This document shows, piece after piece, positions 18,953 to 27,892 of a stretch of DNA of 64,000 nucleotides (positions are counted from its first letter, which is position 1; the number at the start of each line of letters is the position of its first letter). Location of the stretch: NCBI RefSeq assembly GCF_032051675.1, contig NZ_CP116968.1, positions 62,001 to 126,000 of the forward strand. The letters run 5' to 3'. The stretch is from Candidatus Nitrospira neomarina (GTDB taxonomy: Bacteria; Nitrospirota; Nitrospiria; Nitrospirales; UBA8639). The notes under the pieces were generated by a model. It was not told where the DNA came from. It saw nothing but the letters and a program-made list of their open reading frames with translations, and searched no databases. The translations under genes were made by a program, and so were the position numbers.

Positions 18953-19441
18953 ATGAATACACGACAGTTTGGCATATTGGTCATGACGACTCTTTTTGCC
19001 GGGGTGATGGGTGGGGCTCTGTCCAACCTTGTTTTCGTGAATACGGGAGTATTGGCCGAGGAAACAGAACAAACAAAGAAAGTGGTGACGGCGGAGGAAT
19101 TCCGCCTTGTGACGAAGGATGGGCAACCCCGGGCCACGCTGCTTCTGTGGAATGGGGAATTGCCGGCTCTGACCCTCGCGAATGAAACCTGTCATAACCG
19201 TGTGTTCCTCGGTGTCTTTAATGAAGCACAGCCGGCATTGATTCTCAACGATAAAGGCTGTAAGCAACGAGCGGCTCTGGATCTGCAGCCGGATGGATTG
19301 CCTTCCCTCACTCTCAGAGACAAGCATGACGTTCCACGTGCCCGGCTCCGTGTGTTGCTGGATGGAAGTCCTGTCCTGACCCTCTTTGATCAGAACGGCC
19401 AGGTTGCCTGGTCACCGTCATTATCCTCCTCCGAGCGTTAG
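18953..19441 (+). CDS. membrane-anchored or secreted beta-repeat protein
   Basis: A 162-residue protein with an N-terminal hydrophobic segment (ILVMTTLFAGVMGGALSNLVF) and then four related units of 23-26 residues with the pattern R-A-x-L, a turn with G-x-P, then x-L-x-L-x-D. Examples are PRATLLLWNGELPALTL and RARLRVLLDGSPVLTLFD. The units look like repeating beta hairpins. ATG 18953 sits directly after TAGGAGAA; ATG 18932 is the alternative. I do not recognise a named family. Confidence 0.6.
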   Translation: MNTRQFGILVMTTLFAGVMGGALSNLVFVNTGVLAEETEQTKKVVTAEEFRLVTKDGQPRATLLLWNGELPALTLANETCHNRVFLGVFNEAQPALILNDKGCKQRAALDLQPDGLPSLTLRDKHDVPRARLRVLLDGSPVLTLFDQNGQVAWSPSLSSSER

Positions 19442-19623
19442 AGGTCATTTAGAGAATGGCATCGTCTTGTTATGGAAGGGATAGAACATCCGGGAGGAAC
19501 ACAAGGACGTTTCCATAATTGAATCCGGCCATCCGGATCGAACATGTTGTGCGAGGTTATTCTTGAAAGGAAGAGAGAACTCTTCAATAGAGACTTCTGT
19601 TGAAATCAAAGGAGGCGAGACCG

Positions 19624-19953
19624 ATGAGCAAAGAAAAATTCCACCATACCGCTAACATGCAGTGGGAGAAACTGCAAGAGTTCCCTGGGCCCGCAGACGT
19701 CAAGATTGTTCGAGAAGACCCATTTCTTGGCGCCAAGACCATGCTGGTTCGGATTCCTGCCGGCGGCCGGATTACGCCACATAGCCACCGCGGCATCGTT
19801 CAGCATTTTGTTCTTGAGGGTCAATACGAGACGGACGGCCAGGTATGTGAACCGGGCAGTTATCGGATGATGCCGGAGCATTGTAATGTGTCTCCTATTT
19901 CCACAAAAGAGGGAGTGACCATCCTCATGATCTATGACCCGGTTTCCAACTAA
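19624..19953 (+). CDS. cupin domain protein
   Basis: A 109-residue single-domain cupin. Motif 1 is TPHSHRGIVQHFVLEGQYETDG, shown here in part as the metal-binding HSH, H and E residues; motif 2 is less conserved (EPGSYRMMPEHC). It resembles ChrR-type or small stress cupins that bind a metal. AAAGGAGG at 19607-19614 fixes the start at ATG 19624. The ligand and role are unknown. Confidence 0.8.
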   Translation: MSKEKFHHTANMQWEKLQEFPGPADVKIVREDPFLGAKTMLVRIPAGGRITPHSHRGIVQHFVLEGQYETDGQVCEPGSYRMMPEHCNVSPISTKEGVTILMIYDPVSN

Positions 19954-20077
19954 GCTTGGTATATTCGGTCCCTGCGCGACGGGGGAACTTTATAAAAGAG
20001 ATTTTATGAACAATGTGTGAGTCTTGTTGTCTGTCGATGAATGTTGAAGGTTTTCCATTTGAATGGGAGGGGGTTAT

Positions 20078-20512
20078 ATGACTATTCAAGGGGTCCCAGC
20101 CACAGGGTTTAAGACTGTCGGACAAATTGTGCCAACCAATGAATTGAAATTCGGTAGGAAGCTGAATGCCCTAGCGGCGGCAATCGAGTTACTTTCCCAT
20201 CATACCCCTGGGGGGCCGGTCGTCGACGAAAAAAACCATTTTATCGGGTTTATCAGTGAATTTGATGTCCTCCGTGCTTTGGAAGCGGGAAAAGACCTGA
20301 ACAAAGTGACGGTCGAAGAGGTGATGAAAAAAGATCATATTTCAGTTGTTGATACGACATCGATCAAGGATGCCGTGCACATCATGGAAGAGAAACGATT
20401 GTTGAGTTTGCCGGTAGAGCGAAAGGGGGAGGTGATGTATACCGTGACACGGCATGATCTATTGAGGGCCTGGATTGGATTGGGTTTGGGCATAGAAGAT
20501 GGGAATGAGTAG
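20078..20512 (+). CDS. CBS domain pair protein
   Basis: A 144-residue protein of two CBS domains (about 15-75 and 85-140). VDEKNHFIGFISEFDVLRAL closes the first, EEVMKKDHISVV opens the second, and TRHDLLRAWIGLGLG closes the protein. Such free-standing pairs sense adenine nucleotides and are often stress or hypoxia proteins. The start at 20078 follows GGGAGGGGG. A clear paralogue lies at 36749-37174 on the other strand. Confidence 0.9.
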   Translation: MTIQGVPATGFKTVGQIVPTNELKFGRKLNALAAAIELLSHHTPGGPVVDEKNHFIGFISEFDVLRALEAGKDLNKVTVEEVMKKDHISVVDTTSIKDAVHIMEEKRLLSLPVERKGEVMYTVTRHDLLRAWIGLGLGIEDGNE

Positions 20513-20680
20513 ATAAATGGATTGGCGTTCACTCCCAGTATGGGAAAGACCACGTCACTTATAAGACCGACATGTTCATTGAGGATGAAATCTTAGAGAT
20601 GTGGGAGAGGGTGAGGGGTTGGATCATACTGAGAGTGGAAAGTGACATCCTGGTCTTTGTGAGGGCATGAGGGGTGGTGC

Positions 20681-20980
20681 ATGAATTCAGAATCTAACAG
20701 CTATGTCACCGTCAGGGTTTTTGACCCTTCAGATCCCGGTGAATGGGAACTTCTCGGGCCGGATGAAAAGGCCATTGAAGGATGGCATCTTCTGTCTGTG
20801 GGGCGTGACCATTCGGGGAGGTACTCGCTTCATGTGACCTTTGATCAATTTCACTGTGTCAATGCGGAAGGCCAGAAGGTCAACGTCCATCTGAGTGGGG
20901 TTTCCGCTCAGAAGTTGGAGGACGTATCACCTCCTCCGATTGCCCGTACACATCGCACCCCACGGCATGGAATTAAATAA
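20681..20980 (+). CDS. hypothetical protein
   Basis: A 99-residue cytoplasmic protein with a good ribosome-binding site (GAGGGG before ATG 20681). It begins MNSESNSYVTVRVFDPSD and has alternating hydrophobic strands (RYSLHVTFDQFHCVN, KVNVHLSGVSA) suggesting a small beta fold, followed by a Pro/Arg-rich tail. No family was recognised. Confidence 0.5.
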   Translation: MNSESNSYVTVRVFDPSDPGEWELLGPDEKAIEGWHLLSVGRDHSGRYSLHVTFDQFHCVNAEGQKVNVHLSGVSAQKLEDVSPPPIARTHRTPRHGIK

Positions 20981-21434
20981 TCCGCTGATAAAAGAAGAAG
21001 AGAGCAGAGGAAAGTCACACAGTGTCTAGATGAGGATGGGACCTCAAAACAATGTAGCTTAGTCTGGGCGGAATGCTCCTGATAAGAAAGGAATGATGTA
21101 GAGATCGTATATGTCTAGGCGCAATCCAGAGCGTCTGGGTCGAAAGGGAAGCGAGGTGGAATGTTTTTTTAACCTTCACGACACTCTACGTATTTGTCAT
21201 CCCGTACATACATTTAGAATACTTTGCAAGTCGATAATTCCAGGAATCAAGGGTTTTTCACAGCTGCATTAGAAGGTGCTTTTTTTATAGGTTGAGTAAA
21301 AGGAGCACTGAGAGGGTAAGTGCCGGTTTTCGTGGGAAAGGGAAGATATTGAAACTTGAAAAGAGAGAACTGTTTTATTGACTTCTTCTCAAGGTAGCAA
21401 GAGGTAAGCAACGCTTTAAGCAGGAGGGATTTTT
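20981..21434. other. intergenic region, no supported gene
   Basis: This 454-base stretch holds no supported open frame. AGGAGGG at about 21422 serves the next gene. A promoter for that gene is expected here but no clear motif was picked out. Confidence 0.4.
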
Positions 21435-21905
21435 ATGCGTACATTGGCATATGTATTGATAGGCGTGTTGGGTGGAATGGGTGTGATGAGCCTAAGCCAA
21501 AAGGGAGGACCAAGTCCCACTATGTTGGCACCGGTGAGTTATGCGATGACGTCTTCAGAACAAGCTTCCGATTTAGCAGATGAGAAGCCCTGGACAGGTG
21601 ACGATCTCTTGGAGATGGCGCAGGTCTATGATCACCAGGCTGATGAGCTTCAAAGTGAGGCTGTGCGATTGGAACAGCGAGCCATAAGCCTTGCAAAAAA
21701 GCCACATATGGATCCCAAGGGGTTTACCAGGTCGGGGTGGATGTTGATTGCCTCAACGCGATGGAAGTCGGCAAAAGAATTACGAGAATTGGCCGCCATG
21801 CATCGTTCGGAGGGACAACGTATCCTGGCATTGGAAAAAAACGGTGAGGTCCCCACGGAAGATTTAGATAAGGAAGGGAATGCCTCTCAGAAGCATGGCA
21901 CATGA
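21435..21905 (+). CDS. hypothetical membrane-anchored helical protein
   Basis: A 156-residue protein with an N-terminal anchor or signal (MRTLAYVLIGVLGGMGVMSL), then a strongly helical, charged region (YDHQADELQSEAVRLEQRA; ELRELAAMHRSEGQRILALE) likely to form coiled coils. The spacing of hydrophobic residues supports a two-helix hairpin. AGGAGGG gives the start. It probably faces the periplasm. Family unknown. Confidence 0.55.
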   Translation: MRTLAYVLIGVLGGMGVMSLSQKGGPSPTMLAPVSYAMTSSEQASDLADEKPWTGDDLLEMAQVYDHQADELQSEAVRLEQRAISLAKKPHMDPKGFTRSGWMLIASTRWKSAKELRELAAMHRSEGQRILALEKNGEVPTEDLDKEGNASQKHGT

Positions 21906-22099
21906 GTTGGGGTGTTTTTCAAGTGCACGTGAGGTTAGGGCGCCCCTAAGTCCAACCGGCAGCCCTTGTTCGTGCCAAAACATTCTTTGGATACCACCAT
22001 TATTTGTTCAGCATGACCTGGCGGTGGAAATAGGAGCGGGGGAATTTTCTTGCTCGACCTCAAGAAGATTCTTCTCTAGTGATTAAGGCCCATGATGTC

Positions 22100-22737
22100 A
22101 TGGCAGACCTTTTCAAAGGATTTGAGAAATTTCACGAGGAAATCCATCACCATAAACAGAGCTTGTTCAAAAAACCTGCTCATCACTAAGAACCTCAGGC
22201 CCTGTTTATCACCTGTTCCGATTCCCGCATTAACCCACATCTGCTTACGCAAACTGAGCCTGGAGACTTGTTTATCCTGCGAAATGCGGGCAACCTGGTT
22301 CCACCGTATGGAGCCGCGATCGGTGGCACCACGGCGAATATCGAATTTGGTGCGTCGGTCTTACAGGTCAAAGAAATCATCGTTTGGCGTCATACTGATT
22401 GTGGTGCCATGAAGGCGTTGGTTCGGCCGGAATCGCTTCAAGATCTTCCAGCTGTCAGGGATTGGCTTCGCATGGCTGCAAGTACACGTCAAATTGTCAA
22501 AGAAATGTACCAGGAACTCAAGGGTGAGGAATGGTTTGTCGCGACGATAAAAGAGAATGTGTTGTTCAGCTTGAGCATTTGAAGACTCATCCTGCGGTCG
22601 CCAAGCGGTTCCGCATGGGGAATTTGACGCTCCATGGATGGATCTATTCTATCGCCACAGGAGAGGTGTGGCTGTACGACCCGCATCAAGAAAAGTTCGT
22701 TTTCCCAAAATGCGCTAAAAAGGTCAAGGATGCCTAG
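22100..22737 (+). pseudogene. beta-class carbonic anhydrase, broken by a stop codon and a frameshift
   Basis: Read across the lesions, the gene encodes a normal beta carbonic anhydrase of ~212 residues: FITCSDSRI (Zn Cys and Asp-Arg dyad), LFILRNAGNLVPPYG, and WRHTDCGAMKAL (Zn His and Cys), with a usual C-terminal SIATGEVWLYDP. Two lesions interrupt it. A TAA at 22187-22189 falls just before the first zinc-cysteine strand, and a one-base loss near 22560 shifts the frame before the helix QLEHLKTHPAV. It lies directly before a SulP transporter, and the two would make a bicarbonate uptake and hydration pair. Both lesions are single-base events, so sequencing error is not excluded. Confidence 0.82.
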
Positions 22738-22777
22738 ATGTGGAAGCTCTTCCTGAATTTGGCATGTAGGATGACTC

Positions 22778-24328
22778 ATGATGAAGAAGCTGCAGTATAA
22801 CGAGCTTTTCACGATGACCTGGAAAGATGTGCAACGCGATTTCCTGGCGTCCATTGTGGTGTTTCTGGTGGCATTGCCATTGTGCATGGGGATAGCCATT
22901 GCTTCGGGTGCCCCTCCCGTAAAGGGGATTATCACCGGTATGGTCGGTGGCCTCGTTGTCGGATTTCTTGCCGGTTGTCCGCTGCAGGTCAGCGGCCCGG
23001 CTGCCGGTCTGAGCGTGATCGTCTTCGATGTCATTCAGCGCTTTGGCCTGGGCAAACTCGGGATCGTGGTATTGGTGGCAGGAGGAATTCAAATCCTGGC
23101 GGGATTTCTTCAGTTGGGTCAATGGTTCCGAGCCGTTTCCCCTGCAGTGATTCAAGGAATGTTAGCGGGAATCTGCGCGCTCATCCTGGCAAGCCAATTT
23201 CACGTGATGATTGGGGACACGCCAAAAGGAAGCGGACTTGAGAATATTTTGACCATTCCCGAGGCGGCGTGGAAAGGGTTGATCCCTCAGGAGGGAGTTG
23301 ACTCGAGTCATTTAGTGGCGGCCCGCATTGGCATCCTCACGATCGCAGTCATTATTCTTTGGCAATTGCTGGTGCCTAAAAAGATTCAATTTATTCCTGC
23401 TCCGCTGGTGGGGGTATTGGTCGCGAGTGGAGAAGCGTACATGCAAAATCTCTCCATTGAATATATTGAATTCCAGGAGAGCCTCGGTAGCTCGATCCAT
23501 TTTCTGAGGATGGGGGATTTTGCCTCCCTTCTCGATCCGTCCCTATTGTCCATGGCCATCGCCATTGCCTTTATCGCCAGTGCGGAAACCCTTTTATGCG
23601 CCACTGCTGTCGACCAGATGCATTCGGGACCGCGAACCCGATATAACCGTGAAATGTCTGCCCAGGGCATTGGCAATCTTTTATGTGGATTCCTTGGGGC
23701 ATTACCCATGACCGGCGTAATTGTCCGAAGTAAAGCCAATCTTCAGAGTGGTGCCCGAACGCGTGTCTCAGCCGTGCTCCACGGTGTCTGGTTACTCTTG
23801 TTTGTCGGACTTTTTCCTGAAATACTCGAGTTGGTTCCCATCGCAAGTTTGGCCGCTCTTCTCGTCTACACCGGCTATACCCTCATCAATGTCCAGGCGA
23901 TTCGGACACTTTCAAAATTCGGCCGGGGAGAAGTCGTCGTGTATGCGGTGACTGTGGTGACCATTGTGACAACCAACCTCTTAATTGGAGTGCTTGCAGG
24001 GCTTGGTGTGGCACTTGCGAAGTTAATTTATTCAACCAATACCCTTCAGGTTTCGGTGGACCGCAGCAAGAACAATAAACCGATTTCCATCAAATTTTCA
24101 GGTACGGCCACGTTCGTAAATCTCCCCAAATTTGCCAATGCGTTGGACAACGTTCCGTTGAAGAAAGACGTTCATCTCGATTTTGATGATCTACGGTGTA
24201 TTGATCACGCCTGCCTGAACTTGCTGAGTTCCTGGAAGAAATTTCATGAGACCCAAGATGGAACAGTGTCCGTTGATTGGGAAAAATTGGAATCAAAGAT
24301 GCTTGAGAAGCAGACAACTTCTCGCTAA
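22778..24328 (+). CDS. SulP family inorganic anion transporter with C-terminal STAS domain
   Basis: A 516-residue inner-membrane transporter with about 12-14 hydrophobic segments and a short cytoplasmic STAS domain (~430-505, LDFDDLRCIDHACLNLL). SulP marks: VALPLCMGIAIASGAPP, PLQVSGPAAGLSVIVFD, and AETLLCATAVDQMHSGPRTRYNREMSAQGIGN, of which the QG-GN part is a family signature. SulP proteins carry sulfate or bicarbonate; the adjacent carbonic anhydrase remnant favours bicarbonate, as in CA-linked SulP systems. The gene begins 40 bases after the anhydrase stop, so the pair was probably an operon. Confidence 0.9.
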   Translation: MMKKLQYNELFTMTWKDVQRDFLASIVVFLVALPLCMGIAIASGAPPVKGIITGMVGGLVVGFLAGCPLQVSGPAAGLSVIVFDVIQRFGLGKLGIVVLVAGGIQILAGFLQLGQWFRAVSPAVIQGMLAGICALILASQFHVMIGDTPKGSGLENILTIPEAAWKGLIPQEGVDSSHLVAARIGILTIAVIILWQLLVPKKIQFIPAPLVGVLVASGEAYMQNLSIEYIEFQESLGSSIHFLRMGDFASLLDPSLLSMAIAIAFIASAETLLCATAVDQMHSGPRTRYNREMSAQGIGNLLCGFLGALPMTGVIVRSKANLQSGARTRVSAVLHGVWLLLFVGLFPEILELVPIASLAALLVYTGYTLINVQAIRTLSKFGRGEVVVYAVTVVTIVTTNLLIGVLAGLGVALAKLIYSTNTLQVSVDRSKNNKPISIKFSGTATFVNLPKFANALDNVPLKKDVHLDFDDLRCIDHACLNLLSSWKKFHETQDGTVSVDWEKLESKMLEKQTTSR

Positions 24329-24713
24329 CTTTAACGGGTATTTGACATTCAATTTCCTTAAAATGTTCAAGACATACCGGGAGGGTCTTGCCTTTTCCTC
24401 TACGTCCTTTGGGCGTTTGATTGTGAATGACAAATATTTTGTCAAGATTTTCCCTCTACCCATGTTCTTTTGCTTTTTGTTTAACTGAAAGCACGCACGC
24501 AGAAATGGTTGTTTCCCGTCATCGTCGGGTTCTTGCCCAGGAGACCATGGCCCTGAGTAAAAACCGATGTTCGACGGTGCCGGTGTGGCGCCGCCAGGAT
24601 TCAGGGGGAACGTCTCGGAGACTGTGAAAACCGAAATATCCGGGCCCGGCCTCGTGACATATCTTTACTAGAAAGGCTGAGGAGAGAAATGTGGTAAAAC
24701 GGAAGGAGGCCAA
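24329..24713. other. intergenic region, no supported gene
   Basis: This 385-base stretch follows the SulP gene. Open frames here are short and unconvincing. AAGGAGG at its right end belongs to the small gene at 24714. Confidence 0.4.
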
Positions 24714-24818
24714 ATGGATGCCTTAATGTTACTGGGGGGATTGGCGCTCATCATCGGGGTGATCGGCTTTGTTGTTTTGGTGAAAGGTTGGAAAAAAAGA
24801 CCTCCTGGACCTGAATAA
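24714..24818 (+). CDS. 34-residue single-span membrane peptide
   Basis: A very short open frame, MDALMLLGGLALIIGVIGF continuing to a KGWKKRPPGPE tail: one transmembrane helix with a positively charged C-terminal end. It is supported by a near-perfect ribosome-binding site, GGAAGGAGG, five bases before the ATG. Its composition is what small inner-membrane proteins show, but no family was recognised. Confidence 0.5.
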   Translation: MDALMLLGGLALIIGVIGFVVLVKGWKKRPPGPE

Positions 24819-25539
24819 CCCGATGGTGCTCCGTTTCCGCCGATAAACAGCTAGGTTTGGGCCTTTGCAGGTGCTATCCCTGTTCAAATTATTCTCGATG
24901 GAGAGAGAGTCTTACTCCCAATGAGCATTGAAATCAAATGGAAGAAGGAGGAAGACGCTTGGCATTCTTGAAGCATCCGAAGGTATAGCGACATATTTCT
25001 GTTCCAAAATGTCCTGGAATTTCATCAGGCAGACGATTTTCGGATACCGTTCGCAATAGAGTGCAGGGAGCAAAGCTAGTGTTGGGAACAAAGAGTATAT
25101 GACAGCCGTTGAACATCATGGTGCGGAAAGTGCAGAGGGGTCTATTTACTCATTGAGAATCACGGGGAGGCTGACAATGGGGCCACCTCGGGGTTAATCC
25201 AACGCGCTGTTCGATTCGCATCAATAAAAATTCCTTTTCTCCCCAAGAGGTCAAAAATGGCAAGGATGCCTTGATGCGGAAAACATGCCAATAAGAAATA
25301 TCCGGGTATGAAAATTGTGTGTAGTAATTCCCCTAAAAGGGTTCGGATATGGGGCAATTTGCCTCTATGAGGAATGTCTCTTTCTTTGATTGTGTACAGG
25401 CAACCATGGTCCTGTGTGAGTTGTAGAGAATGTTCACTGATGTATTTACGAAATGGAAATGGTATAGAATTTGTATTCTCTGAATTTTGGAAGAGTGGCG
25501 GAGTAGTCCCTTGGGATTTGAGAGGGAGGTTATATCGGA
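24819..25539. other. intergenic region, no supported gene
   Basis: This 721-base stretch precedes the receiver/DUF2934 gene. Frames on both strands lack recognisable motifs or ribosome-binding sites. GAGGGAGG at about 25520 serves the next gene. Confidence 0.4.
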
Positions 25540-26103
25540 ATGATTATGATTGTGACATTTCACGAGGAATTTCGAGGAAAGATTTCCGCTTTTCTTTCTG
25601 AGAAGGGGTATGAAGTCTGTGTTCCTCCTCATAGACAGGATGTCATATCCCTGGTCAAGGAAAAATCCCCCTTAGTTGTCGTGTTGGACATGTATGTGGC
25701 GGAACCAAACGGACTAGACGTGCTCAAGGAGCTACGAGTCCAAAAATATCATGGAGGAATTGTGGCGCTGGCCGGAACGTCGGTGCGTTCCTTAATGTCT
25801 CAGGCTTCCCAGCTCGGGGTGGACCAGGTGATTGGAGGATTTCAAGGCGATGGCGGAGCGGTGAATCTTGATCAGGTGGAGTCAGCGATAAAAATGGCAT
25901 TACACTCAAGCATTGCCAGACGCGCATTTGAATTGTATGTGGCACGGGGGCGGACGAAAGGGAAGGACCTGGAAGATTGGTTGGAAGCCGAGCGGCAAAT
26001 TTTCAAGAAGAACTTGCCGTGGTCATCAGGGGAAAGCAAACAGAGAGCTAAAGCCGAAGCCGGATCTCAGAAGCCAAAGAAATCCCAAAAAAAATCAACT
26101 TGA
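25540..26103 (+). CDS. receiver-like domain fused to DUF2934
   Basis: A 187-residue protein. Residues ~1-120 look like a response-regulator receiver with a candidate phospho-acceptor Asp50 in VVVLDMYVAEPNGLDVLKEL. The usual acidic pair near residue 8 is HEE and the conserved C-terminal Lys is not seen, so it is atypical and phosphorylation is uncertain. Residues ~125-160 (IARRAFELYVARGRTKGKD, then LEDWLEAER) are a DUF2934 domain. The tail is Lys/Ser-rich and disordered. No DNA-binding domain is present. Confidence 0.7.
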   Translation: MIMIVTFHEEFRGKISAFLSEKGYEVCVPPHRQDVISLVKEKSPLVVVLDMYVAEPNGLDVLKELRVQKYHGGIVALAGTSVRSLMSQASQLGVDQVIGGFQGDGGAVNLDQVESAIKMALHSSIARRAFELYVARGRTKGKDLEDWLEAERQIFKKNLPWSSGESKQRAKAEAGSQKPKKSQKKST

Positions 26104-26238
26104 AGGAACAAAAGTTTATTCAAGGTGAATGGACAAACATCCAAGAATGTTTTGCGGAAGTCATCAAGAATCAAGAAAACGTCAATTTCATCTTAATCCG
26201 TCAACTGAATAGTTTTTCATTGCATTCAGCCGGTAATC

Positions 26239-26791
26239 ATGGTGTATCTGGCTAGAGGAAGTGGAATCGTATTGCATCCGACGTCCCTCCCGGAGGGATG
26301 GGGCATTGGGGATTCAGGACCCACGGCCTATCAATTGAAGGCTGCCGGTCAGAGTTGGTGGCAGATGTTGCCACTGGGCCAGACCGGATATGACAATTCC
26401 CACTACATGTGCTTTTCCGCCTTTGCCGGAAATCCCTTATTCATTAGCCCGGAAAAACTTGTGGAGGATGGACTTGTATCGGTACCCGATGCGGGACGGC
26501 CTCCGCCTTTTTCAGCTGACCATCCATGGGCGATGGGTGAAAGGTCCGGAAGGCGAATTGTTTGCAACCGTGAATGCCGCACTGGGAGATTTGCCGATGA
26601 TCGCCGAGGACCTTGATGTGATCACTCCGGAGGTGGAGGCGTTACGGGATACCTGTGGTTTTTTCGGTATGCGAATTTTACAAATGGCCTTCGGCAACGA
26701 TCCCAAAGCCCATCATGATCGACCCCATCACTATACCCGGAATTCCATCGTTAATACGGCCACTCATGACCATAATACGACGGTCAAATAA
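26239..26791 (+). pseudogene. malQ: 4-alpha-glucanotransferase (amylomaltase) with large internal deletions
   Basis: The 5' part encodes the MalQ N terminus: SGIVLHPTSLP, then QSWWQMLPLGQTGYDNSHY and GNPLFISPEKLVEDGL. About 180 residues are then missing and, one frame over, GLRLF, GRWVKGPEGELF, LPMIAEDLDVITPEVEALRD and THDHNTT follow before a stop. The segment that in MalQ carries VRIDHFRG, with the catalytic nucleophile Asp, is deleted, while the acid/base Glu region (IAEDL) survives. The C terminus is also missing. Normal length is ~500 residues. Such multi-part loss cannot be a sequencing slip. It must be nonfunctional. Confidence 0.85.
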
Positions 26792-26819
26792 AAGCCTTTG
26801 CGAGAAAGGGAGATGATTG

Positions 26820-27764
26820 ATGAAAATTTTAGTGGCGGTTGATTCTTCCGAACATGCGCAGGAGGCCATTCGATTTGTGAAATCGGTGGATTGGCCCAAG
26901 GCATCAGAAATCTATTTAATCCATGTGATCGAGATGAAACATGCGTCCCCTCTGATACCGTCGGGTGGACCTTCCAGTTGGGACCGGGTCATTTCCGAGG
27001 CAAGGGGAAAACTGTTCACCGAAGCGAAGGGTCTTCTTGAGCGCACGAAGAAGGAGATTCTCGAAGAAAGGGCTATGACCATTAAGTTTCTGGTGATGGA
27101 AGGGCTTCCGGGTGCGGAAATTTTACAGGTGGTGGAGGACTATCAAATCGACTTGGTCATCTTAGGAACCCGTGGCCTTTCCAATGTGAAACGGTTTCTT
27201 TTAGGGAGTACCAGTGATTGGGTGATGAGGGAAGCCCCGTGTTCAGTGTTATTGGTTCGTGAAAAACTCAGTAAGGTGACGATGGGAAAATCCGCCGCCA
27301 AGATTCTTTTAGCCACCGATGGGTCAGCGGTGGCTTTGAGTTCTGTGGATATGCTCGGTCTATTGACCTGCAGGACCCCTCCAAAGGTGACGGTGACGCA
27401 TGTGGTGGGAAGACCGGCTTACCTGGAGGGTTGGTATTGGGGAAAAGGAAAAGCCGCATTTAAACAGTTAGCCGAACAAGTATCGGAAAACGCTCAAAAA
27501 GAAGGAGCGAGGCACCTGGAAGAGATGGGCCAAAGAGTCAAAGAACTCGGCATGGAAGTCGAGACAGTGTTGACCAAAGGAGATCCTGCTGAAGAAATTG
27601 TCAAAATTGGCGAGCGTTCGAAGGCAAAATTGATCATGGTTGGATCAAAAGGTTTCAAGGGGGGGAAGCTGGTCCCATTGGGAGGGGTCGTCAGAAAAAT
27701 TGCTCGCTATGCTCCCTGTTCGGTGTTGCTCACACGCCCTGGCAGATCCGAGAAAAAAGTTTGA
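26820..27764 (+). CDS. tandem universal stress protein (two UspA domains)
   Basis: A 314-residue double Usp. Domain 1 starts MKILVAVDSSEHAQEA and ends VILGTRGLSNVKRFLLGS with CSVLLVR; domain 2 begins ILLATDGSAVALSS and ends IMVGSKGFKGGKLVPLGG with CSVLLTRP. The ATG at 26820 follows GGGAG; a TTG one codon earlier is rejected. It stands 128 bases before a CtpF-like P-type ATPase, the same order as usp-ctpF in the dormancy regulon of Mycobacterium tuberculosis. Its position right after the malQ remnant suggests it keeps its own promoter within that DNA. Confidence 0.92.
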   Translation: MKILVAVDSSEHAQEAIRFVKSVDWPKASEIYLIHVIEMKHASPLIPSGGPSSWDRVISEARGKLFTEAKGLLERTKKEILEERAMTIKFLVMEGLPGAEILQVVEDYQIDLVILGTRGLSNVKRFLLGSTSDWVMREAPCSVLLVREKLSKVTMGKSAAKILLATDGSAVALSSVDMLGLLTCRTPPKVTVTHVVGRPAYLEGWYWGKGKAAFKQLAEQVSENAQKEGARHLEEMGQRVKELGMEVETVLTKGDPAEEIVKIGERSKAKLIMVGSKGFKGGKLVPLGGVVRKIARYAPCSVLLTRPGRSEKKV

Positions 27765-27892
27765 TGAGTGATCTTTTCTCCAGGAACACTCAAGACCATC
27801 AACCTGTAAAGGACGGAAAGGCCAGGGTGTTCCCACAGGGAGGCAGGGAATTTTGAACCCGCTTCTCATGGGTTGTCCTTCAATCAATTGAA

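Noticed and set aside
25333..25632. 99-codon minus-strand frame before the receiver/DUF2934 gene
   Set aside because: It overlaps the ribosome-binding site and start of a well-supported plus-strand gene and has no motif.
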